In this document: in pieces, positions 24,743 to 35,932 of the stretch | Position numbering within the stretch: the stretch's first letter is position 1 | Layout: the number at the start of each line of letters is the position of its first letter | From: Panicum virgatum | Taxonomy: Eukaryota; Streptophyta; Magnoliopsida; Poales; Poaceae | DNA length: 64,000 nucleotides | Direction of reading: 5' to 3' | Assembly (NCBI RefSeq): GCF_016808335.1 | Contig: NC_053138.1 | Coordinates: 56,450,951 to 56,514,950 of the forward strand | Translations under genes and position numbers: made by a program | The notes under the pieces: generated by a model | Told to the model about the DNA's origin: nothing | Seen by the model: the letters and a program-made list of their open reading frames with translations, nothing else | Database searches by the model: none

Positions 24743-25135
24743 GCCCCTCTGCGGGCTTCCTGCCGCTGCCGCACTCGACGGAACCAGCCGTCAGCACACC
24801 GCCAAGGAGGCCCGGCAGCTTCGGGGGAACACGCAGCAGGGACATCTGGTGGCGCGTTCCCGTGCAGTACGCAGCGGATGGGGGCGTGTGAAGTTGAGCG
24901 GCGAGCAGTGCGATGGGCAGGCGAGCGGGAGTGGGCCGATTGGGCGAGGGCACTGCAGCCATTGGCGCAGGGAGTACGGGGCCGGGGTTGCGGGAGAGGG
25001 AGAATGGGCTCGGTGCCGCGGCGGTCGGTGAGCGGAGCGGTGATTTCGGACGCCGCGGCCGGTGAAAAAAAAAACAATTCTGCCCTGCACCTCCTGCCAC
25101 CGAGAAAATTAGAATTTTACCCTCATGACAAGTGG

Positions 25136-25365
25136 GGCCTTGTTTGGTTTGGAGGTGAAAAAAATTTCATGCAAACTTTTCCACATGTTTGGTTGCAAAC
25201 TTTTCTATATGATTGCAAAGTTAATAATTGCTATATGCACATAACTTTTTCATATGTTTGGTTGTATATGGCTCCATCTCTTAGGTCCAGTTTTAGCACT
25301 GTAGCAACTAAACACATGATTTTCTTCCGCAGGAAATTTTTGCCCCAACCCAACCAAACAAGGCC
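25136..25365. mobile_element. PIF/Harbinger-like MITE upstream of the broken gene
   Basis: Ends GGCCTTGTTTGGTTTGG and, on the other strand, GGCCTTGTTTGGTTGGG; about 230 bp, AT-rich interior. The 3-bp flanks (TGG/TGT) are imperfect. Confidence 0.75.
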
Positions 25366-27302
25366 TGTGTTTCGCTGGAATATCATCGAAATTGTAAATT
25401 TCACTGTAAAATGTCTTACGAGTCGTTGTCATATACACTATTTCGTCATTTTTCGATTTTTGACCACTTGACAAATTCTGCAGCTCAATTTTTAGAGCCT
25501 ATTTAGGCCCTGTTTGGTTCCAAATAAATCACCTACTTATAAGTCAAAAAGTGAAAAAGTGACTTATTTTGCCAAACACTACCAACTTATAAGCCACCCC
25601 AACTTATAAGTTTTAAGCAGCTCCACTCCAACCTAAAACTTATAAGTCCCCCCTTTTCTTGTGGGGCCCACACCTTTTTCGTGTGGGGCCTACGCCCAAC
25701 CCTATCTCCTCCCACCCCGCGCCTTGTCTCTGTGCCGAATCCCCCGCCGCCGCCGCGCCCGCAGCAGCTCCGGCCGCCGCCGCCGCCTCGCACCCGCACC
25801 TCGCCGGCGGAGGAAGGGGTCGAAGGCGGGGCACGGGGCGGCGGAGGGAGGGAGGAGGGCCGCCACCCCTCGCGGCCGCCGCCGTCCCAGATCTCGTCGG
25901 ATCCGTCCTGCCCATGGATTTGCACAAAAAGGGCTTCGCCCATGCCGCGCCCCGCCCACGCCCGCGGCCGCGCTCCGCCCGCGTGATGCCCACGATGCGC
26001 GCCTCCCACGCCCGCCGCCGTTCTCCGCCCGCGCGCCGCCCACGCTGCCGCTGCCATGGCCACCTCGCAGGGAGGAGTGCTCGAGGTGTCCTGTGCGCCC
26101 TGGCCACCGCCGCTGCGCGGATCCGGCGAGGGACGGTAACAGAGGATGTTGGGGGAGCTCCGCTGCCGCCCCGCCGCCATGGCCACCGAGGGAGGGAGCA
26201 AGGAGGAGGGCCCCCGTTTTGCGGCGAGCCGCGCTGCCATGGGCGGGGCACCTACTCCGCCTCGCCCTCTGCTGCCATGGCCCACACGGAGGAGTGAAAG
26301 GCCCTTGTTTGGTTTTGGTAATTGAGTGACAACTTAGGTGGACTAATAAGTGTTTATGTTGAGATACACAGGAGATTAGTCCACACAAAGACACTAGTAT
26401 GAGCAACGTGTGCCATGGAGGAGAAATGGCTAAAGGTTGATGCTATGCTCATATAGTGTGATCGAGGAGCTCATTGCATATGAGACATGACATGGAGTTA
26501 TGTGACCAAAGTGGAGAAGATCAAGACAAGGCTTGGCTTGATGGACCGGTTGCAATGGAGAAGGGCAAGTCAAGGCTTTGAAGCGAGGGACCGCGAGGCG
26601 GTGAAGCTTGGGCAAGATTTGGCGCCGATGGACCAAGTCAACGGTGAAGAGCGAGCAAGGTCAAGATCGATGGACCAAAGAGGTCATGTAATGATATGGA
26701 GTGGATCATATCATTCAAGGAAGATCAAGCCAAGTGTTGACTCATGAAGATGATCAAAAGGCTTGATGGAGTTTGGTGCTTGTGTGGCATCAACATTTGG
26801 GAAGATGAAATGGAATGCGCAAGGCAAAGGTATGACTTGTAGGGCATTTCATTTCACCGGTCAAAGGTTGTGTAGAGAAGTGCATGACCGGATTTAGGAT
26901 AGATGGCCGTACTATCAAGAGGGGCAAACTTGTTTGCATATCGGTCATCTAGTGCCACTTGAGCGATCTAACATTGCGATGTTGCTAGGATCGAGTGGCG
27001 TGGTGAGATCAAGCAAAAATCCTTTGAAAATGATTGTGAAATGCTAACACACATTTGCAAAGGAGAAAGAGTTGGAGTTGATGTTGATCAACTTTGGGAA
27101 GCAAGAAAGGTTTTTCGGTTTTCTCCGGAAATTAGGTGGTCTCTTGGAGTGGAATACTGCTTTGATCCATTGTGTTTTAGATCAAGTATTCAGTTGGGTT
27201 ATGTAGCCCTCTGAATTAGCTTTCCATAGAGTCCAAGATCACCTAATTTGGACATCGGAGCTAAGAGTTATGGCCGTTTTACCGAGGTACATTTCTGCTG
27301 GA

Positions 27303-27835
27303 AATATACCTGCGGACGGTCTGCTCAAGGGGGGCGGACGGTCCGCCGTTATCTCGGATGAGCTCTAACAGAGCCGTTTTTGGCTCTGTTGGTGGTCCAA
27401 AATGAACTGCGGACCGTCCGTTCCATGGGGGCGGACGGTCCGCCTTTAAAAGCTGAAACGAGCGCAGAAACTTGGTAGTTCTGTCTTGGGTGTCCAAAAT
27501 GAACTGCGGACCGTCCGGTCCTTGGGGGCGGACGGTCCGCCTCCTACTGAAAATTCTGGGACAGAAACACTGCGGTTTCTGTGTGTGCTGACCTTTTGAA
27601 CTGCGGACAGTCCGCCCCTGGGGAGCGGACAGTCCGCCGGTCACTTCCAGATTTAGTCAGAGACGTTTGCAAATCGGTTGGTTCGAAGTTTTGAACCGCG
27701 GACAGTCCGCCCCAGGGGCGCGGACAGTCCGCCCGGGGCTCTAACGGTCGACTCTGACACATAATCATTGCAGTTCTAGCCGTTGGGTTTGAATGGCGGA
27801 CAGTCCGGTTTTTGTGAGGCGGACAGTCCGCGAAA
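27303..27835. repeat. Six paired GCGGACNGTCCGC palindromes in the solo-LTR U3
   Basis: Pairs start near 27303, 27411, 27506, 27603, 27697 and 27794. Each pair holds two near-palindromes (GCGGACCGTCCG, GCGGACGGTCCGCC, GCGGACAGTCCGCC) about 24 bp apart, and the pairs repeat every 94-108 bp. They end about 50 bp before the TATA box, the place of upstream enhancer elements. Confidence 0.85.
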
Positions 27836-27885
27836 ACTCTGTTTTCACGGGTTTTGAGTGTAACGGCTAGTTTGGGGCCTCCCTC

Positions 27886-27893
27886 TATAAATA
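27886..27893 (+). promoter_or_regulatory. TATA box of the solo LTR
   Basis: TATAAATA within CCCTCTATAAATAGAGGG, 50 bp after the palindrome array; it fits a Pol II retrotransposon promoter. Confidence 0.65.
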
Positions 27894-29363
27894 GAGGGTG
27901 TGGCCGGCCATTTGAGGTGGCTGAGCACCTTGGGGACTTGGTGTCCATGTGTGAGAGTGCTTGAGAGCCCTCTACTCACTCTAACTTGATAGTAATCATC
28001 CGATCGAGTGAGAGAGCGATTCTAGTGCGATTGCTTTGAGAGATTGCATCGAGTGGCACTAGGTGATCGTGTTGCAAGCCGGTGTGCTTGTTACTCTTGG
28101 AGGTTGCCACCTCCTAGACGGCTTGGTGGCAAGAGGCTCCGTTGAAGCCCGCAAGAAGATTGTGCGGTGCTCCGGAGAAGAGATTGTGAGGGGTATTGTG
28201 CTCACCCCGCGGGAGCCGCGAAGAGTAACTCTAGTTGAGCGAGACGTGAAGAGCAACAAGTGGTCTGGCCGGATCATGTGCTAGAGCTCGGTGTGAGCAC
28301 TCCACGTGGGAGAGTGTGACTTGAGAGTCACCACTAGCAAGAGGATCGGCGGCAACCTTGGAGCTTGTCTCAACGGGGATTAGCTTGGTGGCAACCAAGT
28401 GAACCTCGGGATAAAAATCACCGTGTCAATCTTGTCTACTCTTCTCGGTGGTTTGCTTTCTCCAAATCACAAGCGTTGTATTTATTTTCATATATATCTT
28501 GTGCTTGTGTAGTTGCTCTCTAGTAATTAGTTAGCTTGTGTAGCTTGCTAATCATCTTCTTGCTTGTGTAGCTAGAAGTAGAGATCCTAGTGTAACTAGT
28601 TAGCTTGTGTAGCTTAATTAGTTGCTCTTGCTTAGATTGTGTAACTAAGCAAGTTGAGCTCTTGGATTTGGATTGTGTATCCTTATCCTTGAGCATCTAG
28701 TGAGCTTAGGTTTGGCTTTGTGCTTTTGCTCATTAGAATTGTGTAGGAGCTCCCCCGGTTTGTGAAGTACTAGTGCTTAGGCTTGTGTGACTTGGCATTA
28801 GAATTGTTAGGAGAGCTCTTACTAGCTTGGCACTCCATTTGCTTTGTGTAGGATCTTTTTGGAGGTGCCTTAGAGTCATAGTTAGAGGGGTGAAGTCTTG
28901 GCTAAGCGAATAGTTTTAATCCCGCATAAGTTTCGGTTAGCCGACGCAATTAGTTTTAGAAAGGACTATTCACCCCCCTCTAGTCCGCCATCTCGACCCT
29001 ACAAGGAGGGAGGCGCCGCCAGCGAGAGGGCGCGGCGAGGACGCGCAGGGGGGCGCCGCCGATATCCGGCCATGCCACAGGCCGTGCATGCTTGTCGGAG
29101 CTTGAGGAGTCCGGCCATGCGTGCGGGCAGAGCTCGAGGAGGCCGCCATGGGAGAGAAGGGGAGGGGGCGGGCGGATGGGGCTGATGGAGGGAGGGGCTC
29201 TAGGAGAGGAGATTTATAAGTCACCTGCAACCAAACAGACTAGGTTTAAAGCATCTGATATATAATTCAAGTGACTTGTGGAAAGCAAACAGGGTCATAA
29301 GCTGGTGGGACGCTTTTTCCCCTGCCTCGGCACGCTGAAACCGAGTCCCCTGACCTGACCTGG

Positions 29364-30003
29364 GTCACCGGCCGGAGCGGCGCCGTACAGCGGCTGGACT
29401 CCGCCTGCCCGCGCCTCGCCGACCTGACGCATGAGGCCTGCGAGCACCTGGCCGAGCTCGACGCCCCCGGTGCGTGCCTCCGCAGGCTGGCCCTGCGGTG
29501 CTGCCGCGGCCTGGCCGCCCTAGCCGCCAACTCGTCGGAGCTCCAGCCTCCAGGCGTTCGAGTACCGCGGTATCGTCCCCGCGCCCTCGATCCTCACCCT
29601 GCGCGGTGGCGGCAGGATCGCGTCGTGCAAGCTCGACTTCTGCAGCGGCGAGGCCACGGGCCCGCCGGAGCTGGCTAGGCTCGCGAGCTTCCTCTAGCTG
29701 TTCGTCGGAGCGAGCACCTGCACCCAGTGACGGATCTAGCAAACACATCTAGAGGGGGCTCATCTCCCTTCTCATTTTGTTCCTCCCCTTCTTTTCTTCT
29801 TCTTCTTCCCTTCTTCTTCATAATTTCTTTCTAAAAATGAAAGGGGCTTAGGGGGGTATCCATTGATGTTGGGGAGGATCCCCTAGCCCCCCTTTGGATC
29901 CGCCCCTGCACCTCACGTCCTTGCGCCTCGGCTGCGGTGACGCGCCCTGCTGGTGGCCGTACGCAGGGCACCGGGCGCGGGGCAGCGGCTCCCGGGGGAC
30001 AGA
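29364..30003 (+). pseudogene. F-box/LRR (FBD-type) protein fragment
   Basis: Reads GAVQRLDSACPRLADLTHEA and LRRLALRCCRGLAALAANSS, leucine-rich repeats with Cys, then after a frameshift near 29550 AFEYRGIVPAPSILTLRGGG and ASCKLDFCSG, the 'FEYRG' block common in grass F-box LRR proteins. A TAG near 29693 and a 180-bp insertion (29725-29904) interrupt it; LTSLRLGCGD follows the insertion. The F-box end is missing, so it is a decayed partial copy. No function expected. Confidence 0.75.
29725..29904. mobile_element. hAT-like MITE in the F-box pseudogene
   Basis: Starts CAGTGACGGATCTAG and ends GGATCCGCC(CCTG), the CAGTGGCGGATCC-type ends of grass hAT MITEs. CCTGCACC occurs on both sides (29717-29724 and 29905-29912), giving an 8-bp target duplication. 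The interior is CTTCTT-rich. Confidence 0.8.
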
Positions 30004-30758
30004 GGAAACGTGAGTCCTGTGACCAAAGAGAATTTGTTGGGTCAACAGTCAACCGAATTGGACAAGAAAAGAAGAATCTAGGCCTGAAATAAAGATGTAC
30101 AGTAGCCTATAAGAAGCGGTAGTCAACAGTCAACCGAATGGTCGGGTCGGCCAGTAAACGGTAAGCTTGAAGAAGTCAAAGCGAACTGCTCGTAGAAGAG
30201 GCGGGGTTGATCACCTCCCACCGCCAAATCCCCTTGGTCACAGTCATAATATGAGCTTTAGAGCTTTGGTTTGAGTAGTACTTCATTTGGATTGTGCTTT
30301 GGATTAGTGTGATGATGTGGCGGTCAGAGAGAGGAGCGTGAGCCGGTGGACCGACCCCGTGGGATGCAGGCGGTCAGGACGAGGGCTAATCCAAAGCACT
30401 AAAGTTTATAGTTTTTAAAGACTAAAGTTTAGTTTTTAAATTAGCTCTCTAAAATTTAGTCCAGTGTATTTATGAGCTAATTTGAAGATTAAAACATATA
30501 TTCCAATTATCGGCTCTACTTTCCATGCATAGAGGTGAGAAGAAAAATAATTTTTTAGTGGAGTCTACGTAGAAATAATCTCTATAAGCACCTATTAGAG
30601 GGGCTAATTTTTAAAAAGAAGCTAATTCACTTTAACCTCAAATAGCTCTATTTGGATCCTTTACGGTTAAAAAAAAAGAGGAGAGGGCTGGCTGTGCAAA
30701 TCACCCATTTTAATTTTAATGCAGTCGTAATTGATTCGATTTGATTTGATCTGTTCCC
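30004..30758. other. Intergenic, with a probable MITE remnant
   Basis: GTCAACAGTCAACCGAAT occurs twice (about 30041 and 30122). Between about 30250 and 30660 CTAAAGTTTAG-type short inverted repeats and 'ATTTGGAT' ends suggest a decayed MITE. No coding exon seen. Confidence 0.4.
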
Positions 30759-32910
30759 CTACCCTACAGAAACTACTATAAATACAAGCCAAGCAGGCCA
30801 GTGCCAATAGTGACGATACAGAAGCATCCTGTTCTGTACAGTGTCCAGCTTTTCCGAAAGGTGCAGTATTGAAAATTTGGTAACCTTAGCCTAACAAGTT
30901 AAGAAAACAGAAAGTTACAGTTGAGCTATCTGAAAACTGAGGAAAGAGCAAGAAAACTGTACCTGGAACTTTCCTCTAGTGTGAACATAGTCTGATTTTA
31001 ACTTTTCCAAATCAGGAAGACTCCTCTTTTGATTGCACATGGCCCTCTGCAAGTTGTACAGTTAAGTAAATAGTTCAAGTCAACAAATAAAAAAATTAAC
31101 TAGACTATTTGCAAAACCAAATGCTAAATTACAGCCAAATAGAGAATGAAATGCTAAATTACAGCCAAATAGAGAATGAAATGCTAAAATAGGGGAATTG
31201 CAGGTTCCCCCCTAGAGCATGTCTGGATACATCATATCCTACCAACAAAAAACATTCGGTGAACCCGGTGACATATGCGCACCCGTCCAGACATACAACA
31301 CGTGGATGTTGAAATTCATGATCATGGTAAAGTTCGCTTTATCAGTACTAATAATACCACTTGTTAGCAAACGTACTTGATCAACGAAGGCAGCATGTGC
31401 CCAACCTCAAGTTGACTAGACGATAAGCATGCAGATCGTTTCAAACAGGACATGTCGCGTTGGGCACCGTCTTAGGTGTTGTTTGGCTGCAGGACTTTTT
31501 TCAAAAGTCCCTATCACATCAAAAAGAATCTTACTATTTTATAGTATTAAATAAAATCTGTTTATAAATGTTTTTTGACAGCTGAGTGCTTTTTCACGAG
31601 ACGAATCTAATGAGCCTAATTAATTCATAATCTGCTACAGTGATGCTACAGTAACCATTCACTAATCATAGATTAAGATACCTCATTAGATTCGTCTCGC
31701 AGTTTAGCCCCAGGGTTCTGCAATTAGTTTTATAATTAATATTTATTTAATACTTTTAAATACTAAAAAGTTCCAGGGACTTAAAAAAAAGTCTCTGGAA
31801 CCAAACAACCCCTTATTTGTTTCACGGGACTGAAGCTGTGAAGCACAAGTCCCAACAGAGTACGGGAAATCCTTTAGGAAGGTTGCACTCCGCTTATATG
31901 TAGTACAAAACTTGCGGACCTGCTAGTATGCCTTTGCTAATACGGTGTTTTAGGTGGTGTGGAGGCATTTAAGACGTGCATAATAATGCAGCAAACTGAC
32001 CTGAGAAACATGTGCTTGTTCCCCATGGGCATCATGTTTACCACATACAAATATTGCGATCTTTATGCAATGCTAACTCTAGATTGCAGGGAAAAATATG
32101 CAGTCAACCTCACTGCAGTTTAATCTTTTGGATTTGTGTTTTTAGTCAAATTGAAATTACAGTTGACCATCAGTCATCTGGTTTGGATTGTTTGGTCAGC
32201 ATGATTTCTGAAATATCAAACTAGAGGGGGAAAACTAAAGGAACTGGACATGTAAAATGTTGTTCGTATGTTCTAATGCAAATGGCAGGTTATATTGTAG
32301 AGGTTTGGAATCACTAGTTGTAGAGGTTTGGAATCAGTAGTGTGCAACGCAGCAGGCTATGATGATACTTCAACCCAAACAAGAAATCCCCTTAGAGCAT
32401 GAATACTGTAGAGTACATGTAGGAGAGAGAGGCCCTTTAGTCCATACTTTCACCACTATTTTTTGACAGACCGTTGTTTCCTGCTCACAAACTTTCAAAT
32501 GTAATATATTAAGGTGGATTCCGCACTACTTTCGCAATTTTTTGACAGTTATACTACAAAACTTCAGAACATACAGACCTCTACCGACAGCATCAACTAA
32601 CCAGAACAGCCCTCCCCGAGAAGCAAAAGCAAAAACTCTGGTAAAATTCCCTAATTTAGGGGAGGATCAAGACCTGGGCTATGAATTGCAAATAATTACA
32701 TCCTGATCAAGAAACGACCTAACCCTAGTCCCATGCAATTTTGGTAGGAACCGTCGTGTGGATCAGACGACCCATGCCAGCAGCAGGAGCGGCCGAAGAC
32801 GATCCAAGAAGTGGGGCGACGCCCTCCTGCGTCCTGCGGCGGTAGATCGCCGGCGTGATCTGCTGGAGCTTGGAGGAGGCGCAACGCCCCCCGCGGAGCA
32901 CCTTCGCCAT
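30759..32910 (-). CDS. Small presequence/TM protein, paralogue 2 (3 exons, 124 aa)
   Basis: Exons on the minus strand: 32910-32752, 31046-30963, 30890-30759 (TAG); 159+84+132 nt, all phase 0. Exon 1 begins MAKVLRGGRCASSKLQQ and includes ITPAIYRRRTQEGVAPLLG, clearly homologous to exon 1 of the genes at 13373 and 39222. Acceptors are CTTGCAG and CTTGTTAG, donors GTTCCT and GTACAG. Exons 2-3 differ from the other paralogues: a charged helical part (KRSLPDLEKLKSDYVHT, HLSEKLDTVQNRM), then WPAWLVFIVVSVG as C-terminal hydrophobic end. The presequence exon is certain; the choice of exons 2 and 3 is an inference from splice sites, open frame and near-equal protein length. Mitochondrial targeting is inferred from composition. 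Confidence 0.55.
31119..31188. repeat. 30-bp tandem repeat, 2.3 copies
   Basis: ATGCTAAATTACAGCCAAAT recurs at 31121, 31151 and (partial) 31181 in the first intron of paralogue 2. Confidence 0.9.
31475..31812. mobile_element. Tourist-like MITE (PIF/Harbinger)
   Basis: Ends GGTGTTGTTTGGCTGC and (reverse complement) GGGGTTGTTTGGTTCC with TTA on both sides (31472-31474, 31813-31815). The interior has the ACGAATCTAATGAGCC / GATTCGTCTCGC pair also seen at 12790-13180. It lies in intron 1 of paralogue 2. Confidence 0.88.
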
Positions 32911-32999
32911 CGCCGCTGTTCGGGTCTTCCCTTGATTTCGCTCTCTTGATTTCTCCCTTGATTCCTTCTCTTTCAGTGGGCCTCGATTTCTCCCTCGAT

Positions 33000-33814
33000 T
33001 CGGTGCTGGGAGAGGGTTTAGTCGTAGCCTGTAGGGGGCGGCGAGAAGTAGGCTTTAACCTTGCCACTTTTCGCTGATACTTCTCTCCCTAGAAAATTTC
33101 TCACTGAGACGTGGGCTCGCGTGATCCGGACCCATGTGTCACTCGCTCAGTTGGGTGCACTCGGTGGTTCTTGTTTTGGGATTGACTACGAGGGTCCCAG
33201 CAGTAACCCTGGCGAGGAAAAGATCGTGGTGCAAGGTGCGAATTAAGAAGCAGCATATAAATTTGTTTTTTTTTCACCCCCACTTATCTCGTAAAAAAGA
33301 AATGAATCGCTATATTGATTATCCAAATTATTCCCGAATGATGACAAAACAGCTGTGAAACGTAGACTATTTCGTCATATATGTGACAGAAATTCACAAT
33401 GTGCAAATTTTGATCTTCCATCTGAGATAGCGAACATTTTGTCTACTATCGCAACAAAATTTGATCAAATTTTTCACAAAAGAGTGGCAAGTGGCATATT
33501 TGCTGTCCCAGATGGAGGGTCATATATGCAAAATTTTGATGGAATTGTCAATGTGCAAATTTTAATGAAATTCACCAAAACAGTACCAGGCCAATATTGC
33601 AAATTTGAAACATGAGAACATTTTTCTAGATACTGTATTTCCATCAGATAATCCAAAAATCTTCATCTTACGTCTCCCACAGGCCACAGTGCACCCACCT
33701 AATAGGAGGCCAACATTGACCATCATAACAGACTAAACACACGCAGATATTGTATAGTGACAGGGAATGAATTTCATGGTAGGAAACATCACCCTACCAA
33801 GCACACGCACAATC
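33000..33814. other. 5' region of paralogue 2 and intergenic DNA
   Basis: Upstream of 32911 the minus strand has a purine-rich 5' UTR resembling the leader of the other two paralogues. The rest is AT-rich with short frames only; nothing recognised. Confidence 0.4.
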
Positions 33815-35932
33815 TCAGCTGGGCTTCACCATCATCAGAAACAGGGTGCACATACCAACATGCATAACTCGAGCAATGACTTTGTTCCATTCTTCAATGA
33901 CGCCATTAATGCTGACCCATCTGAACTAAACTAAAAAATGCAGGAGGACACTGTTAAGGAATTGAAAAATATCACAGAAAGAAAAATGTAGTGGCAGATA
34001 TGCCCAAGAACTGCTAATAGATGCAGGTTTTACTTTTTGCACATTTCCAACAAGTTGAATTTTGAGCACTATGAAGTTCCCTCCATACGTTTCCAAAGTT
34101 CACAGTTAGCAGCAAGATTCAAACAGGAAGACATACACAATGCATGTTAGAATCATGCATAGAAAACTTGCAAGGCCAAAAGGAAAAAAGAGAGGAAATA
34201 GCAGGAGTGAAGAAATCGTATTGAACCATAGCTAATAAAATTAAATAAAACTTATTATCTTATATTTTTGTAGAGCTTGAACATCTGGGTTTTACTAATA
34301 CTTCAGGTTGGACTCCAATATTTATCTGGTGAATTATCTGCTGGCATTGGGTTGCACAACAATGCTTATTGCATTCAGAATAAAAGCTTAAACTACACCT
34401 TGAAATAAAACTCTCAGCAGAGATCTCACTGCAAAAATGAGCATGGTCAATGCTATTAGGTTTTTGAAGAACAGGATTGCCAAGCTATGATTCGGAGATG
34501 GTGTTATGACCGGCATCTCATACCAACGGCGGAGGTGGAGTCGTGATAGGGGCTAGGCGCAGCCGTCGGTCATGGGGCTGCTGCCCAGATTATTATCCCT
34601 AAATACTTTGGTTTGTTTCCTTAAGGATAGGATCAGGTTTGTTAGGAGAGGGATAAGTACCTCTAAACAGTTTCGGAATTAACCAAGCAAGGCAAATTCT
34701 TTGTCTGGCCTCACGGGGCCTTCCCTCATGCACGCCTCTTTCTCCTTCGCGACTTCTCCCTTCCGCTGCCGCCTTCCCCTGCTCGCTGCGCCACGGCACC
34801 TCCTCGCTGCCGGGGGTTCAAGCCCCAGCCACCAGTCTCCTACTCCTACGCCCTTCACAGGCGCGGTAGGATCCACGATCCTATCAGATGGCCTCCTAAT
34901 CCTCATCAAGCTACCACATACATTGTCAGAGTCTGAAGCCAAAGGTAGTATTCACTCTGAATTAACAACATAGAAGTTTTTGATCCTCATGCTAACCAAT
35001 CATTTATTGAAAATTAAGCTTGAAGTGCAAATCCTATGAATTATTCTTTTTTCAAGACTATTCAGGAGAGCTGTGTATCATATGAATTAATCATATGCAT
35101 GAGCCTACCATATTGTTCCCTGCTTGATGATTGTCCAGATATATAGGAGCAGCTTGGTTTCTTATTTTAGCTTTCAGTACCTTGCTTATCTAAAAAAAAA
35201 TGTGGTTATGCTTTCTCTTTTCAAGCTATTTTACTGCTGTCTGTCAGTAACAAAGTAGACACTATGACCCCTCCTTTGCAACCATTTTTAATGCCGTTTG
35301 CTTCTACTGAAGATCCTACACTATTGTTTCCAACTTCTGCAAAGGTTGTTATCATGCATATTTCTGTTGCAAATATCTTGGCTGGAACAAGTATAACATG
35401 TCCACGCCCATAGGAGAAGGCCGATATTGTAGCTTGCTATCAAATAACCATAATTATATTAATCTGACCAGATACTAAGCAACAACACAATTATGTTACC
35501 TTAATCGCATGTATAAAGTAGTACTGGCCAATACTGGATTGAGCCATTGTACTCTGCAGAAGCCCATGTATTGGTTAGCAGCTAAAAATCAGAATATCAA
35601 CCCCCCCCCCCTCCAGTTAAAGATTAATTAAGTTCAGTTAACGTACTTTTGTTTATTTCATACTTGAAGATATAAACAAGCCTAGGAAGGAATTTCATAG
35701 AGTGCAGTCTCCAACTATGTGTCAATTGCTCCTACACTTCATCCCTGGTATAAATGAATGCCCTAACACCAAGATTAGAAGGACATCATGATAGGACGTC
35801 ATGATACGAAACAGTACAAGGCCAGCCAGAAACGGATCTACGATAAACAATGCAGATCTGCCCTAAAACCATGAGTGCGTCTGTGTTGAGAGAGAGAAAG
35901 AGGAGTTACCTTTGGTAGGAGCACTCGGGCAA
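33815..35932 (-). CDS. Putative 3' exons of an unidentified minus-strand gene
   Basis: Three exons join in one open frame: 35932-35910 (23 nt, acceptor CTTGCAG, donor CAAAG|GTAACT), 35553-35500 (54 nt, TTCTGCAG / TTAAG|GTAACA) and 33920-33815 (acceptor TTAGTTCAG, ending in TGA). The peptide includes VQWLNPVLASTTLYMRL and WVSINGVIEEWNKVIARV. An alternative donor (GTATGTG at 33855) lies in the last exon. A further candidate exon is near 36442-36417 (donor CTCT|GTAAGT). No start exon was found; a 946-bp transposon lies upstream. It could also be a non-coding RNA. Confidence 0.3.
34502..34886 (+). mobile_element. Solo LTR, 385 bp
   Basis: Starts TGTTATGACCGGCATCTC, ends CGATCCTATCA, with GATGG on both sides (34497-34501, 34887-34891). 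No internal region or second LTR. It lies in what may be an intron of the minus-strand gene above. Confidence 0.8.

Larger units (their letters stand above)
20649..24962 (-). pseudogene. First coding exon of a minus-strand gene, split by a Gypsy-type element
   Basis: Minus strand ATG at 24962 (context GCGCCAATGGCTG) opens a frame running to 24743. After removing 20765-24742 and one GCCCC duplication the frame continues without a stop through 20759 to a likely donor near 20649 (GCGGCG|GTGACC). The N-terminus is Arg/Pro/Ala-rich without acids (MAAVPSPNRPTPARLPIALL), suggesting an organelle transit peptide; it continues LLRVPPKLPGLLGGVLTAG. A GC-rich 5' leader lies above 24963. Uninterrupted reading across the insertion point is the evidence that this was coding. 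The insertion adds 4 kb with stops, so the allele is presumably null. Product not recognised. Confidence 0.55.
26295..29003 (+). mobile_element. Solo LTR, 2.7 kb
   Basis: Starts TGAAAGGCCCTTGTTTGG, ends GACCCTACA, flanked by AGGAG on both sides (26290-26294 and 29004-29008). The start sequence does not recur inside and there is no gag or pol frame, so this is one LTR left after recombination rather than a whole element. TATAAATA at 27886-27893 divides a U3 with repeats from an R/U5 rich in GCTTGTGTAGCT. The family was not named. Confidence 0.85.
25506..29297. mobile_element. Older TIR element with GC-rich interior, split by a solo LTR
   Basis: Left end GGCCCTGTTTGGTTCCAAATAAATCACC, right end (reverse complement) GACCCTGTTTGCTTTCCACAAGTCACTTG; an inner copy of the right end lies near 29210-29240. 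Without the nested 26295-29003 insert, about 1.1 kb remains: TTATAAGT-rich arms around GC-rich DNA (25690-26294 and 29009-29215) whose open frames on both strands are low-complexity Ala/Pro/Arg. No target duplication is clear. The GC-rich core might be a captured exon or promoter. Confidence 0.45.

Noticed and set aside
25640..26329. Overlapping ORFs of 200 or more codons on both strands
   Set aside because: All frames are open because of GC bias; products are low-complexity Pro/Ala/Arg without motifs or splice support.
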